From: Nyssa sinensis
Taxonomy: Eukaryota > Streptophyta > Magnoliopsida > Cornales > Nyssaceae
Length of the DNA: 64,000 nucleotides
Direction of reading: 5' to 3'
Assembly: GCA_008638375.1 (NCBI GenBank)
Contig: CM018033.1
Coordinates: forward strand, 11,200,880-11,264,879
Below the pieces are notes generated by a model. That model had not been told where the DNA came from, made no database searches, and worked only from the letters and a program-made list of their open reading frames with translations. The first letter of the stretch is position 1; every line of letters starts with the position of its first letter. Shown one piece after another: positions 23,469-34,439 of this stretch. The position numbers and the translations under genes are program-made.

Positions 23469-26400
23469 TGGAATAGAAAAGAAAGATAAGAATGAGCAGT
23501 GGGTGTAAGTCTTGTATATTATTACCTATTATGTATATTAAGTTTGTGCGGTGGAGAAACGTGTGGCCAAAAGAAAATAAAATGAAGAGATGGGAATGTG
23601 GATGAGGAGAAACCGAGAGATAGAGATAGGAACAAAACAGGGGCAAGTCGCGTGAAAACAGGGGAAGAAAAGAAAAGAGAGAAAGAGAAAAGAGAGAGAG
23701 AAAAGGGAAAAGAGAAACGGAGGGGGCGAATCCGACGGTGGTTGCGAGGGGAATCGAGGCTAGGGGGCGACGGAGGAGCGATGGTGGAAGGGACGATCGT
23801 CGACGGCGTGACATCGGAGGTCATTGATCGGACGGTGGTTGAGATTATTGGGAGGGAAGATCACGACTTCGTTAGATCTCGGGGCTGGGATCTCTGCGGT
23901 CGAATGGGTTCGTTGAAGTGCAATTGAGCAGGTCAGTGTATGTATTTATTTGTGTGTGTAGTTGGTGAACGGTGGTTGTAGGGGTCGGAATCTTGTATGT
24001 CTAGTGTTGTAGGGGGGATTTGCAGAGATATACATATATATATATACACATCTGGTTGTGTTGGTTTAGCGATGCGGTAAGGGAGGATTCTGCCGTGAGG
24101 ATGGGTTTAAGCAACGTATTGGTGTTGAGATTGTGGTTTAGATTGAAGAAAATGGAGGAAAAGAAACAACATCGGTGCAGGGGATTTTGTTGGTTCTTCT
24201 CTGTACCAAAACTGATTCACGACGCAGAGACAGTGGCGATGTTGCAGTAGGAATTTGTGTATATATGTGTCTGCGTTCGTGTAACGGTGCAGAAGGGGAG
24301 AACAGATTGTGATTGCTGAAAATGGAGGTTGATTGATCATTGAATGATGATGTTACGGGTGAACGGTGACTGTTGTGGCTTGTAAGTGCGTGTGGATGGC
24401 GCGATTTGATGTTGGTAGTGATGTTGGTCTAGGCGTTTCATCTATTGCCGTTTCCAATTGAGAACAGGGGAATGGATGGCTGCTTTAAGCAGTATAGGTG
24501 TTGGGTTCTTTGTTTAGGTACATGCTTCTAATACAGCCTGGGTTGATGCGCGCAAGTGGCTGCCACGGTGCCACAAACTGATTTGGTGATTTGGAATAGG
24601 TTGATTACAGATTATGTCCAAACAGGTTATGCCTAAAGCTTCAGAATTGTTTCAAGATGATACCCACAGCCGTGTGATGAGGGATGGTTGGTTAGCGACA
24701 TAGATGACTCCGGAAGCTATTGTTCCACACCAATCAGAGGAGGAGAAAAAAAAAACAGAGGTATTGGGAAATTTTGTGTCTGTTTTAGCTGTTGAAGAAG
24801 AGCTGGACCACGGCAGTGTAGATGGCGTTGAGGGACTTGTTGGGTTATATACTGATACCTATATTTTGGGTTAGAATGCTTGGTGATGAGTTACACTTGA
24901 GTTTTGTGACAGAGTGAATGCTACGATTTTGTGGAGTGACTCGGAATTGAGTAAAGCGTTGCAGAGGATAATTGGCAGCCCACTGATGGTGTCTCTGGCG
25001 CCATGAGTTGCCGCATAAGAGGTTTGAAGTTGTGATAAGGGTTGTTGCAGCTGATGGATCCGACTTATGTTGAAAGGAATTCCTGTGTGTCTATAGCAGT
25101 GATGAGCTTTGAAATGGAGTTTTTGGCAGGTGTTTGGGGGCATCTTGTGGGAGTTTTAAAGATAGGTTGTTGGGCATATTCATGGGAAATGTTGTGAGTG
25201 ATTGAAGTAGGAAATGCACTACCAGTTGCAGTGGAGCAGCAGCTTAAACAGCTACACTACTGATCAGTGAGCTGCTCTATTGGGGCATTTGGAGACTTAA
25301 TTGGGGGCTTTAGTGGCTTTCTTGTTCACCATTATGGCCCCAAAGGTGTGTGGTAGTGCAGGACATGTTGGTGAGTTCCATGTTGCGGTTTGAGAGAGAT
25401 GGGAATTCTGTGATGGGTTTTGATGGCACTGTAAGGAAGGGAGCTGCTATTGCAGCACCTACTGCGGCAATTATGGAAACAGCAAATGAGTTTAATGATG
25501 CAAACTCAGGTGGAGATGGCTCACTCAATTTCAAGCAGAGAAGTTATTGTCCGTTCATCTAGAAGGTTGACTGAGCCTGGAACTTTAGTCAAAACTTAAT
25601 AGCTATCCATTGGTTGATTAGACTACGTAGTGGACACGACTTCTGAGGGTTGAGATAACCCGATCAGGTATGGTACTTTGCTAAGTAAGGAATAGGATTA
25701 AATTAGGATTGATATGCATATTGCTTGAATGATTTTTATGCTTATCTGATGATAGAAGATCACATAGGGGTTATTGCTTTGAGAAACTTTGAGTTGATTG
25801 TTTGTGTGCTTCCATGTTCCTTATGATTATTTGGGAATTGTGATTTACTTCTTGAGTTGTCATCATATGTGATTTATGTTTTAGAAGGATTGTTGATATT
25901 GTGACATGTGGATTTGCGTAAGTGTGGAGATTGATCGAGCATGACACGTAGGTTTGGGATGAACTCTTGTGATGTAAATGCTATTGTTGATCTTAAATAT
26001 GATGCATTAATTAAAGCATGTTGCATATGCTTATGAAAGTGATGTTTCATTTGAACTGTACTATTGCATGATGAAATCATGGCATATTGGCATAGTGCGA
26101 TTTCTTGAAAGCATAGTGTGGGTCAGCACGAGGTGCTGTGCATTATGAGGGTGCAGATCCTGTGGTGAAAAACCCAAAATTGGCCATTGCATTGGTACTT
26201 CGATGCCATCAGGGAGTACCCGTAAATGAGACATGGGTGTGACATTGAGATGCATGGGTGTGTCACGCATATTGCCTATTGTGTTGATGAATTTGTGAAC
26301 GTGATATAGGGTTTTCTTCAGATGTGGTTGTACATTGCCATTATACTGTATGCATGATTAGGGAGGCATGTAGATATACATGTACACTTGCACATGCCAC

Positions 26401-26915
26401 GTCTTAATTTTGTTCCTTGCATTAGTATTGTACCATACCAGCATGTTGGTGCTGACCCATTCGTGGGAACCATATTTCAGATGACATTCCCGACACCTGA
26501 GGCTTGAGGAAGTCTAGCCGAGTGGAGGAGACTTGACTGTAGATGGATATTTGGCCCGAGAGGCCTGTTTTGTGATGTACGGGCTTAAGCCCAATGACAT
26601 ATATGTTGTATCATGGTTGTATATTTTTGGTTGTATAAGTAGGCGATGTATATTTAACTTTGATAAAGTTGTGGCCATCGAGTGAGGATGAATTGTGATG
26701 TGTTTGTATATATATAACGTATTGTGATTATCAGGGGGAAAAAGGCTCGAAAAACAGAGGAGATTCTGCCGAAATTTTTATAAAATAGGAATGTATTTAG
26801 GCTTGTATCTAGATTAGTTAAATTGCTATTTATTTATTTATTCGTCTATTTATTTTCTTCTTTTGTTTCGCTTCAGTCGCGTCCCCGGGTTCGGTCGGGA
26901 ATTCGGGGCGTGACA
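23469..26915 (+). mobile_element. Solo LTR nested in the Tekay-like element, perfect TSD
   Basis: It starts TGGAATAGAAAAG and ends GGGAATTCGGGGCGTGACA, with identical flanks ttata at 23464-23468 and 26916-26920. GC content rises abruptly inside its left part. The 3' half is homologous to the minus-strand solo LTR 13673-16611. There is no second LTR, primer site or coding domain. The Lys/Arg/Glu-rich frame at 23598-23927 comes from a purine-rich tract and is not called a gene. Confidence 0.8.
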
Positions 26916-27079
26916 TTATATGAGTTGAAAACTCAATTTAAGGACTTATGACGAAATGATTAAATGATGAATCTGATGTATAGAATAGTTTCTGATTGTG
27001 TTGATTACAATGACTAAATCAAGTTAGATTTGAAACTAATGTGGTAAGCTCTATATGATTGACGGGTTCTTTCAATTAA

Positions 27080-27450
27080 TAGAGAACTCAACATGAGTGT
27101 TATAAATCCTTGCGAGATCTTGATTGATAAAGGTATTGGGGAAGTGACATATCAGTTGGCATTATTACCACAAATATCAGGGGGTTCATGATTTGTTCCA
27201 CATTTTTATGTTGAGGAAGTATGAAACCAACCCTTAATATGTGTTAGATTTAGGTGAATCTCCAGGTTGAGCGTGATGTATCCTATGACGAGAGGCTGGT
27301 GAGGATCTTGGAATCTAGAGAGCAAGTCTTGCGCAGCAAGGTCATTCCGTTAGTTAAGATTCTCAAGAACCACAACGGGGTAGAGGAGGTGAAATGGGTG
27401 CGTGAGATGGAGCTTCTCACCTAGTATCCTAAATGTTTATCGAGCGACGT
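27080..27450 (+). pseudogene. End of chromovirus integrase
   Basis: Interrupted frames give GEVTYQLALLPQISG, MLRKYETNP, YDERLVRILESREQVLRSK and IPLVKILKNH with VREMELL. These correspond to the post-catalytic C-terminal segment of Tekay-type integrase. It is followed by 'aaatttcgggacgaaatttc' and the polypurine tract. Stops break the frame. Confidence 0.75.
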
Positions 27451-27494
27451 ATGTTCTAAATTTCGGGACGAAATTTCTTTTAAGAGGGGTAGAA

Positions 27495-29237
27495 TGTAAA
27501 GATTCGTAAAATTGCAAAGGAATTGTTTTTCTTTCTTTTTTGATTATTATGGTACTTTGAATTAATTCAATACGAAATGTTCATCATATGATGGTGGAGA
27601 AGGATAAAGTGTTTATAATAGAATTTTAGACCTCATGAGCGATTTTGAACGAAATCGAAGACAGTGCAAAAATTGAGCTTAAAATTGGGCCTAGTGGGCC
27701 TCGCAAATTTTTCCAACACCCCAAAAAAAACTTTTTCATGAAAACACATTCTAAAATTATTTAAATCACTTTGGCGAAAACAAAGTTTTAATTTGGCGAT
27801 TTACAAAACAAAAATAACATTTTATCGGTTTCGACCCACTTAAAGGAATTTTCATAATTTCACCATTGAAACAATATTAATATATGCCTTGGCTGTGAGA
27901 AACGATCTGAAATGGAAGGAATTTCATACCTAGATGAGCAGAGGGCTTTCCTTCATTTTTGGTTGGGGTTTCAAGTTAAATCCTTCAAAACAACAAGGTA
28001 GATTATTTCATTGAATTCCAGAGTCCTCTAAAAAATTGTTCGAGACAACAAGGGCTACAATTGCCACCAAAAAATATTCAATTGCAAGGTGTTTTGGTCA
28101 TCCAAAACTAGAAAAATTCTGAGTTTTTCAAGAAGGAAGGTATGAAAATTTCTAAAGCTAGTAAATTTAAGTGTTTACTTGTATGTTTTATGTTTTCATA
28201 TGATGAAATATGAATATTATTGGTTAAAGATTTAAAATTAAGTTATTTGGATTGAAGCATAACATAATGCATGTGTAGTGTTTGATAAATTACATGAAAG
28301 GAAAGCAAATGGTAATACATGGTATTGTGTTGTATTTCCATAATGTTAATTATAGAAAATCATGCTTGTATGCCTATAAAATATTGTGAAATTATTTGAA
28401 TGATGTGTAATGAGTAAATTGTGTTGAAATTCTCATGTTGAAATTTTGGAAATGGGTGAATTGTGCTAAAATTATCATGTTGGAATTATGAAAACTTTGC
28501 ACACATGAGTGGGTGTGTGTGTGTGTGTGAGTGGTGGAGTTAAGAGGGTTACTTATGGGCTGTGCGATATAAATATATCAAAAAACAAGACATATGTGGG
28601 TTACAGGGTTACTTGTGAGCCGTGCGGTATAAATATACAGGAAAACAAAGCGTGTGGGTTAGAGGATTACTTGTGAGCCGTGCGGTATAAATGTACCGAA
28701 AAACAAGACATGTGTGGCTAAGTTGTGGTATTGTGAATTTGAATGTGCAATTTAATTGTAGAGTGAAATTGTGGACTTAAAATATGCTTTGATGTTCATT
28801 GTTATGCAATTGGATATCGTGGATGAATTGTGAAGGTTTGGACATGAGTTATGTATGATTATGTTTTGAAATGAAATTAGAAAGTAAATTGTCATCTCAT
28901 TCATATATGTTGTTCACAAGCACACGGGCAAACACATGATTTACTTTTATTAGACTTTTCTATACTAGGCCATTGTGCTCACCCTATATGGGATAAAAAA
29001 AATTTAGATAATCTAGGAGACATGGGACTTGATGAAGCCTAAAGGGAGGTCATAAGGAAATTTCGACAGACTTTAAGACTTGTAGCCCTTGGGACATGTT
29101 TAGACTTTAGGAGGTATATATTTTGTACGGGCATAAGCCCTTCACATTTCACATTAAACCCATCGGGTTCTTATATTTGTAACTTCAGGGGCTAGGCCCA
29201 CAAGATTGAAATTTTTTTAAAACAAGTATCTTGATGT

Positions 29238-29270
<33 letters not shown>

Positions 29271-30298
29271 GTGAGGATGAGGTATGTTTCATAAAAATAT
29301 TACAACATGCTTGGTTTTGTTAGATAGAAAAGTAAGGAATGTAAACTTCTCACTGTCTACAGAAAACAGTCTCTTAAAGAGGCTATAGAATTATCTATAC
29401 TTGGCTTTATAAATTAAAATTTTGTGACAAGAAAGATATATGTGTTATCTCTCTAATAAAATAAGAATGAACCTTTTAGAAGTTAAATTGAGAAAGTCAT
29501 TGAAATGTTTCCAAAACTGGTCAGAATCAGACCTATTGTCACAGAATATAATACACAGGTCTTTATAGGAATCCTTTTTGAGTGATTCCAATTTTTGGGA
29601 AAACTAGACTCATAATGCATGCTCTGTAAAAATTACATTGGATTTGGACATATGGTTTGAGAGTAATGAATTTTTAAAGTAAGATTACATGTACTGAATT
29701 TCTATAGAATTGTATTAAATAGGACTTTGTGATGATAATGACTATTGAAATTGATTATTAGGTGATTTGGAGATGTTGTAATATGGTTGATAGAGAATAT
29801 GAATAGTTCATGCCAAAATTTTGTAAAAATGCGCAAATTTGGTTGAGGGACAAAATTTTGTAAAAATTGGCAAATTTGGTCTGGCCCCTCCCTTACGCAT
29901 GCACACCTGTGCGCCCCACACCGCGCACTCACGAGCCCTATGCCGTGTCGTGCCGTGTCTCGCCCATGTGCATATAAACTGAGTCTGATGCCAATTTTGG
30001 CCTTGTACCTTATTTTATTCATGTCCATGGTTAGACAATAAGTGAAACCAATTTAACCATTGTTTTAGCCATGTTAGACTAATAATTGGGTTATAATTAG
30101 GCAAATGCCTTAGGTTATTTTTGAATGGCTTTTGGCCAAGTTTCAACTAAATTTTATTTTGATTACTTTGGGATGATCAAGGCATCACTCAGAATATACC
30201 TAACCTTAAGAAAAGATTAATAAGTAAATAGTAAATTGGTTCTTTTAAAAATAACCCTTTAAATCACTCCTCGGGTTTTGAAAATCTGGGGCGTGACA
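27495..30298 (+). repeat. 3' LTR of the Tekay-like element
   Basis: About 2,804 bp, beginning TGTAAAGATTCG immediately after the polypurine tract TAAGAGGGGTAGAA and ending GGGGCGTGACA. Numerous substitutions and short indels separate it from 16703-19492. Confidence 0.9.
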
Positions 30299-31560
30299 GA
30301 TTGGCTCAGATCTGTCCCTCTCCGAGCAACATGAGATAGTTGAATTCCTAAGAAGTAACTTGTCGGTGTTCGCTTGGGAGACCAAGGATATGGAAGGAAT
30401 ATACTCTAACTTCGTCTCTCATAAGCTAATGACAGACCCAGACCATCCTCTAGTAAGACATAAAAGGAGGACGTTCTCCCCTAAACGCCACAGGATCATC
30501 AATGAAGAGGTCCAGAGGTTGCTGAGTGCTGGAATAATAAAGAAATATTCTATCTAGAGTGGCTTGCCAATACAGTTCTCGCCAAAAAGAAGAACGACAA
30601 GTGGAAGGGTTTGCGTTGACTACATCGACTTAAACAAAGCTTGTCTTAAAGACAGCTTCTCCCTTCCCAGGATTGACCAACTTGTCGATGCAACCGTAAG
30701 ACATGAGCTCATGAGCTTCATGGACGCCTACTCTGGATACAACCAGATTCAGATGCATCCTTCCAACCAAGAGAAAACCGCCTTCATATATGAACGAGGT
30801 CTCTATTACTATAGAGTAATGCCGTTCAGTCTGAAGAACGCTGGAAGCCACATACTAACGTCTGATGAACAAAATGTTTGGCTCCTTAATTGGAGGCACG
30901 ATGGGGGTCTATATTGACGACATGCTAGTCAAAAGCATTTGAAAAAGTGACAACATCTAGCACTTGAGCCAAACATTTAACATCCTGAGGTAGCACAAGA
31001 TGAAGCTGAACACCTTTAAAATGTACCTTCGAGATCACCAAGGGGAAATTTTTTTGGGTTTTTTAGTCTCCCAAAGAAGAATAAAAGCAGATCCATCACA
31101 TATAAAAGCTCTGATCGAACTGGAGTCACCAAAAACCAAGAAGGATATCCAAGGTCTGAACGGAAGGATAGCAACCCTGAAGAGATTCATCTCTAAGTCT
31201 ACGAATCGGTGCCTCCCGTTCTTCAAAGCCTTGAGGGGAAGTAAGGCCCTAGGGTGGACCTCTAAATGCGAAAAAGCTTTCCAGTAATTAAAACAATATT
31301 TGGCTTCCCCCGAACTCCTTTCAAAGCCAGTGCAAGAGGAAAAACTTCTCTTATACTTAGTAGTATCAGAGAATGCCATCAGCTCAACATTAGTCAGGGA
31401 AGATAAGAGGGTTCAGAGGCCGATTTTTTATGTCAGCAAAGCGCTTCTGAATACTGAGGCGAGATATTCCGAAATTGAGAAACTGGCCTTGGCCTTAGTG
31501 ATATCCGCTCAAAAACTCAGACCTTATTTTTAGGTGCATCCATCATAATCCCATATCCTA
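30299..31560 (+). pseudogene. Retand-type reverse transcriptase, frameshifted
   Basis: This continues the pol broken at 16702. VFAWETKDMEGI precedes the fingers motif VCVDYIDLNKACLKDSF and the palm region SFMDAYSGYNQIQMHP (30564-30917). The catalytic YIDDMLVKS is present at about 30910-30936 in another frame. Thumb and connection sequence continues at 31000-31533 (FLGFLVSQRRIKADP, ARYSEIEKLALALV). In a live element this enzyme copies element RNA into cDNA. Stops at 30555 and 31285 and frame changes show it is dead. Confidence 0.9.
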
Positions 31561-32330
31561 TCCTTTGAAACAATTCTGCACAGGCCTGAAGTCTCAGGAC
31601 GACAGATCAAGTCGTCTATGGAGTTAGGAGAGTTTTATATATCTTACATACCACGGACCTCTATCAAAGGGCAAGCACTGGCAGACTTTGTTGCAGAATT
31701 CACTCCAGCGCTACATGCTAAAGCACAAGCCACCACGGACATCGCAGTATGACAACTCTACAGTGACAGGTCATTTACCGATAGAGGCTCAGGTCCCCTA
31801 ACGGAATCATAACTAAAAAAGCAGTTAGCTTGGGGTCTAGAGCCTCTAATAACGAAGCCGAGTACGAGACACTTATCATTGGGATGAGGCTAGCCCTAGA
31901 ATGTGAAGTCCTTAGCCTTGAAGCATTCTCTGACTCTCAACTTGTGGTAAGCCAAGTCTTGGGAGAATTTTTCACCAAGGATGACAGGATGATCCGATAT
32001 TCAGAGCTGGTGGAATCATTAAAGCTTTCTTTCCACAAATTTACCATTCAAAAGATCGAAAGAAGTCAAAACTCCAAGGGTTGATGCTTTAGCAAATATG
32101 ACTTCCCACCTCAAGTCAGAAAGGAATTTGACTGTGAAAGTATCTTACCAATCAAAGTCGAGCATCGAGGAAATACAGTCCTTTCAAATTTCAGAACAAA
32201 CTCAGAACTGGATGACTCCCATCATCCAGTATATAAAGGAAGGACTGCTTCTAGATGACAGAAATCTGGCCCAAAGGATTCGGATTAGGGCAGCTCAGTA
32301 TCTAATCCTAAACAGAAAGTTGTACTGAAG
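31560..32330 (+). pseudogene. Retand-type RNase H, broken
   Basis: GQALADFVAEFTP and LYSDRSFTDRGSG (about 31667-31795) mark the start of RNase H; the first catalytic Asp is within LYSD. The frame 31830-32084 has RASNNEAEYETLIIGMRLAL with the catalytic Glu and AFSDSQLVVSQVLGEF with the following Asp. A stop and a frame change separate the two halves. The linker to integrase runs from 32098 to 32328. Confidence 0.85.
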
Positions 32331-33440
32331 ATCCTACACGTAACCCCTCTTTCGGTGCTTATCTCTAAAAGAGTCCCACTACGTCCTAGCTGAAATACAT
32401 GAAGGGATCTGCGGTAATCACAATGGTGGTAGGACCATAGCCCACTGAGCTCTAACTCAAGGTTATTATTGGCCTAGTATGTTAAAACAGGCAAAGGAAT
32501 ATGTCTAGAAATATGACAAATGCCAACGATTTGCTTCATATCAGCACCAACCTCATCATGAGCTCATTCCTATCGCCAGTCCTTGGCCCTTCGCTTAATG
32601 GGAGATGAACATTGTAGGACCACTGCCAAAAGGCCAACAGAACAGGAGATTCTACTGGTTGCCATTGACTATTTCTCCAAATAGGAAGAAGCCGAACCTC
32701 TGGCTCACATCACAGAAGCAAAGGTAAAGAACTTCATGTGGAAGGACGTAGTCTGTAGGTTTAGTATACCCCGCGTCATCATTTCAGACAATGGCATGCA
32801 ATTTGCTGAAAAAGTGTTCGGAAAGTTCTGTAAAGACCTGCACATCAACTACCACTTCTCCTTACTAGGGCATCCCCAAGCTAATGGGCAAGCCGAGGTC
32901 ACCAACTGCACAATTCATAACGCCATTAAGAAGAGGTCAAAGGAAGATGGGTTGAGGAACTCCCCTAAGTGCTTTGGGCCTACCAAACCACTGAAAGAAA
33001 ACCCACTGTAAAGACATCATTCTCACTAGCCTATGGTACCGAGGCAATCATTCCTGTCGAAATTGGCATGCCGACCTTTAGGACGGATGGCTTTAACCTA
33101 GAAAGCCAATAATCACCAGGTTGTGGATAATCTGGATCTACTTGAAGAGAGACGTGAGCAAGCCCGGATCAGGACTGAAGCATACCAACAGAGAATGGCT
33201 AAGAGCTTCAGCCAAGGTTTAAAACCTATCAATTTCCAAATTGGGGACCTCGTATTAAGAAGGGTGTTCCCGAACACTAAAGATCCCACTATAGAAAAAT
33301 ACTCCCTTAATTGGGAAGGAATGACCCTACAAAATAACCAAGATCATCAGACCCACGACTTATTGGTTGGAGGATGTAATTAAGAAGCCTATGCCCAGGC
33401 CTTGGAACGTTGAGCACTTACGAAAATATTATAAATAAAG
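32331..33440 (+). pseudogene. Retand-type integrase, broken
   Basis: The HHCC zinc region is visible as HEGICGNHNGGRTIAH and KYDKCQRFA in decayed form (32395-32540). The core has a changed first Asp segment (MNIVGPLPKG, about 32607). VIISDNGMQFAEKVFGKFC holds the second catalytic Asp, and HPQANGQAEVTN the catalytic Glu (32736-32930). The C-terminus includes RREQARIRTEAYQQRM, QIGDLVLRRVFP and PRPWNVEHLRKYY, ending near 33437. Several stops are present. Confidence 0.88.
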
Positions 33441-33478
33441 AAATTTTTATTCACTTTTGAGTGCTCTCACGTAATATA

Positions 33479-34005
33479 CAGACCCCTAAAAGCCTTGTAG
33501 CCATTACAAGTGCTATAGGTCTGGTCCATCTCAATCTACAGATCCCTAAAAGCCTTGTAGATATTGCAAGTGCTATAGGTCTAGTTCATTTCAATGTACA
33601 GACCCCTTAAAGCCTTATAGCCATTACAAGTGCTATAGGTCTGGTCCATCTCAATATGCAAACCCCTAAAAGCCTTGTAGCTATTGCAAGTGCTATAGGT
33701 CTGGTCCATCTCAATGTACAGACCATACCCCTAAAAACCTTGTAGCCTATTGCAAGTGCTATAGGTCTAGTCCATCTCAATGTACATAATCCTAAAAGTC
33801 TTGTAGTCATTACAAGGGTTATAAGTCTGGTTGATCTTAATGTACAAACCCCTAAAAGCCTTGTAGTTATTACAAGTGTTATATGTACAGACCCCTAAAA
33901 GCCTTGTAGCCATTACAAGTGCTATAGGTGTGATCCATTTCAATGTACAGACCTCTAAAAGCCTTGTATCCACTACAAGTGTTACAGGTCTGGTCCACTC
34001 TTTCA
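33479..34005 (+). repeat. 60-bp minisatellite, nine units
   Basis: Units start at 33479, 33539, 33599, 33659, 33719, 33785, 33845, 33888 and 33948. The first five are spaced exactly 60 bp, one later unit carries a 6-7-bp insertion and one is shortened to about 43 bp. The core is 'ccctaaaagccttgtagc' ... 'acaagtgctataggtctg'. Because 60 is a multiple of three, the minus strand keeps open 20-residue repeats, which I treat as incidental. It lies between the pol stop and the antisense ORF. Confidence 0.9.
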
Positions 34006-34020
34006 ACCAACAGTTTAATA

Positions 34021-34180
34021 AAGATTAGATCTTAATTTAACTATAAGTGCTTTAGGCCTGAAGATTAGATCTTGATTTAACTACAAGTGTTTCAGATATG
34101 AAGATTAGATCTTGATTTAACTACAAGTGTCTCAAGTCTGAAGATTAGATATTGATTTAATTACAAGTATCTCATGTCTG
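34021..34180 (+). repeat. 40-bp minisatellite, four units
   Basis: Four 40-bp units start at 34021, 34061, 34101 and 34141, each beginning AAGATTAGATCTTGATTTAA or a close variant. The shared 'acaagtg' core hints at relation to the neighbouring 60-bp units. Confidence 0.9.
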
Positions 34181-34439
34181 AAAGTTAGGCTTTGTTTCAA
34201 ATTGCAAAAGAGGCTTGGTTACAAGTATTAATGGACGGTATAGTCTGCCCTTTTTCAACCTTGGAAGGTTGTCATATAAGTGCTTTGGAGATTGTTGACG
34301 AATAGCGTTTGTTAGTAGTCTAAATGGTTATAGAAGCTGATTTTTCTAAAACACAAGAAATCGAGATAAATAAATAACTTTTCATAGATATACTCAAAGG
34401 GTAGGAGATTACAATTTCAAAAAAAAAAAAAAGGTCATA

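Larger units (their letters stand above)
16703..30298 (+). mobile_element. Tekay/Del-like chromovirus remnant with complete LTRs
   Basis: Direct LTRs 16703-19492 and 27495-30298 begin TGTAAWGATTC and end GGGRYGTGACA. A methionine-tRNA primer site follows the first, and a polypurine tract (27481-27494) precedes the second. Flanks cattg (16698-16702) and gattg (30299-30303) are a 5-bp duplication with one mismatch. Only the extreme start of gag and the end of integrase are recognisable inside. The element is inserted in the pol of the Retand-type element: the interrupted pol reading resumes directly at 30299. Confidence 0.85.

Noticed and set aside
23598..23927. 109-codon frame rich in Lys, Arg and Glu
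   Set aside because: It is produced by a purine-rich tract inside a solo LTR that has perfect target duplications; no known domain.
33479..34005. Regular 60-bp repeats as a possible CRISPR array
   Set aside because: Repeats are contiguous with no unique spacers, and the context is a plant retroelement.
33607..34006. Minus-strand frames encoding 20-residue repeats
   Set aside because: The frame stays open only because the repeat unit is a multiple of three; no start context or homology.
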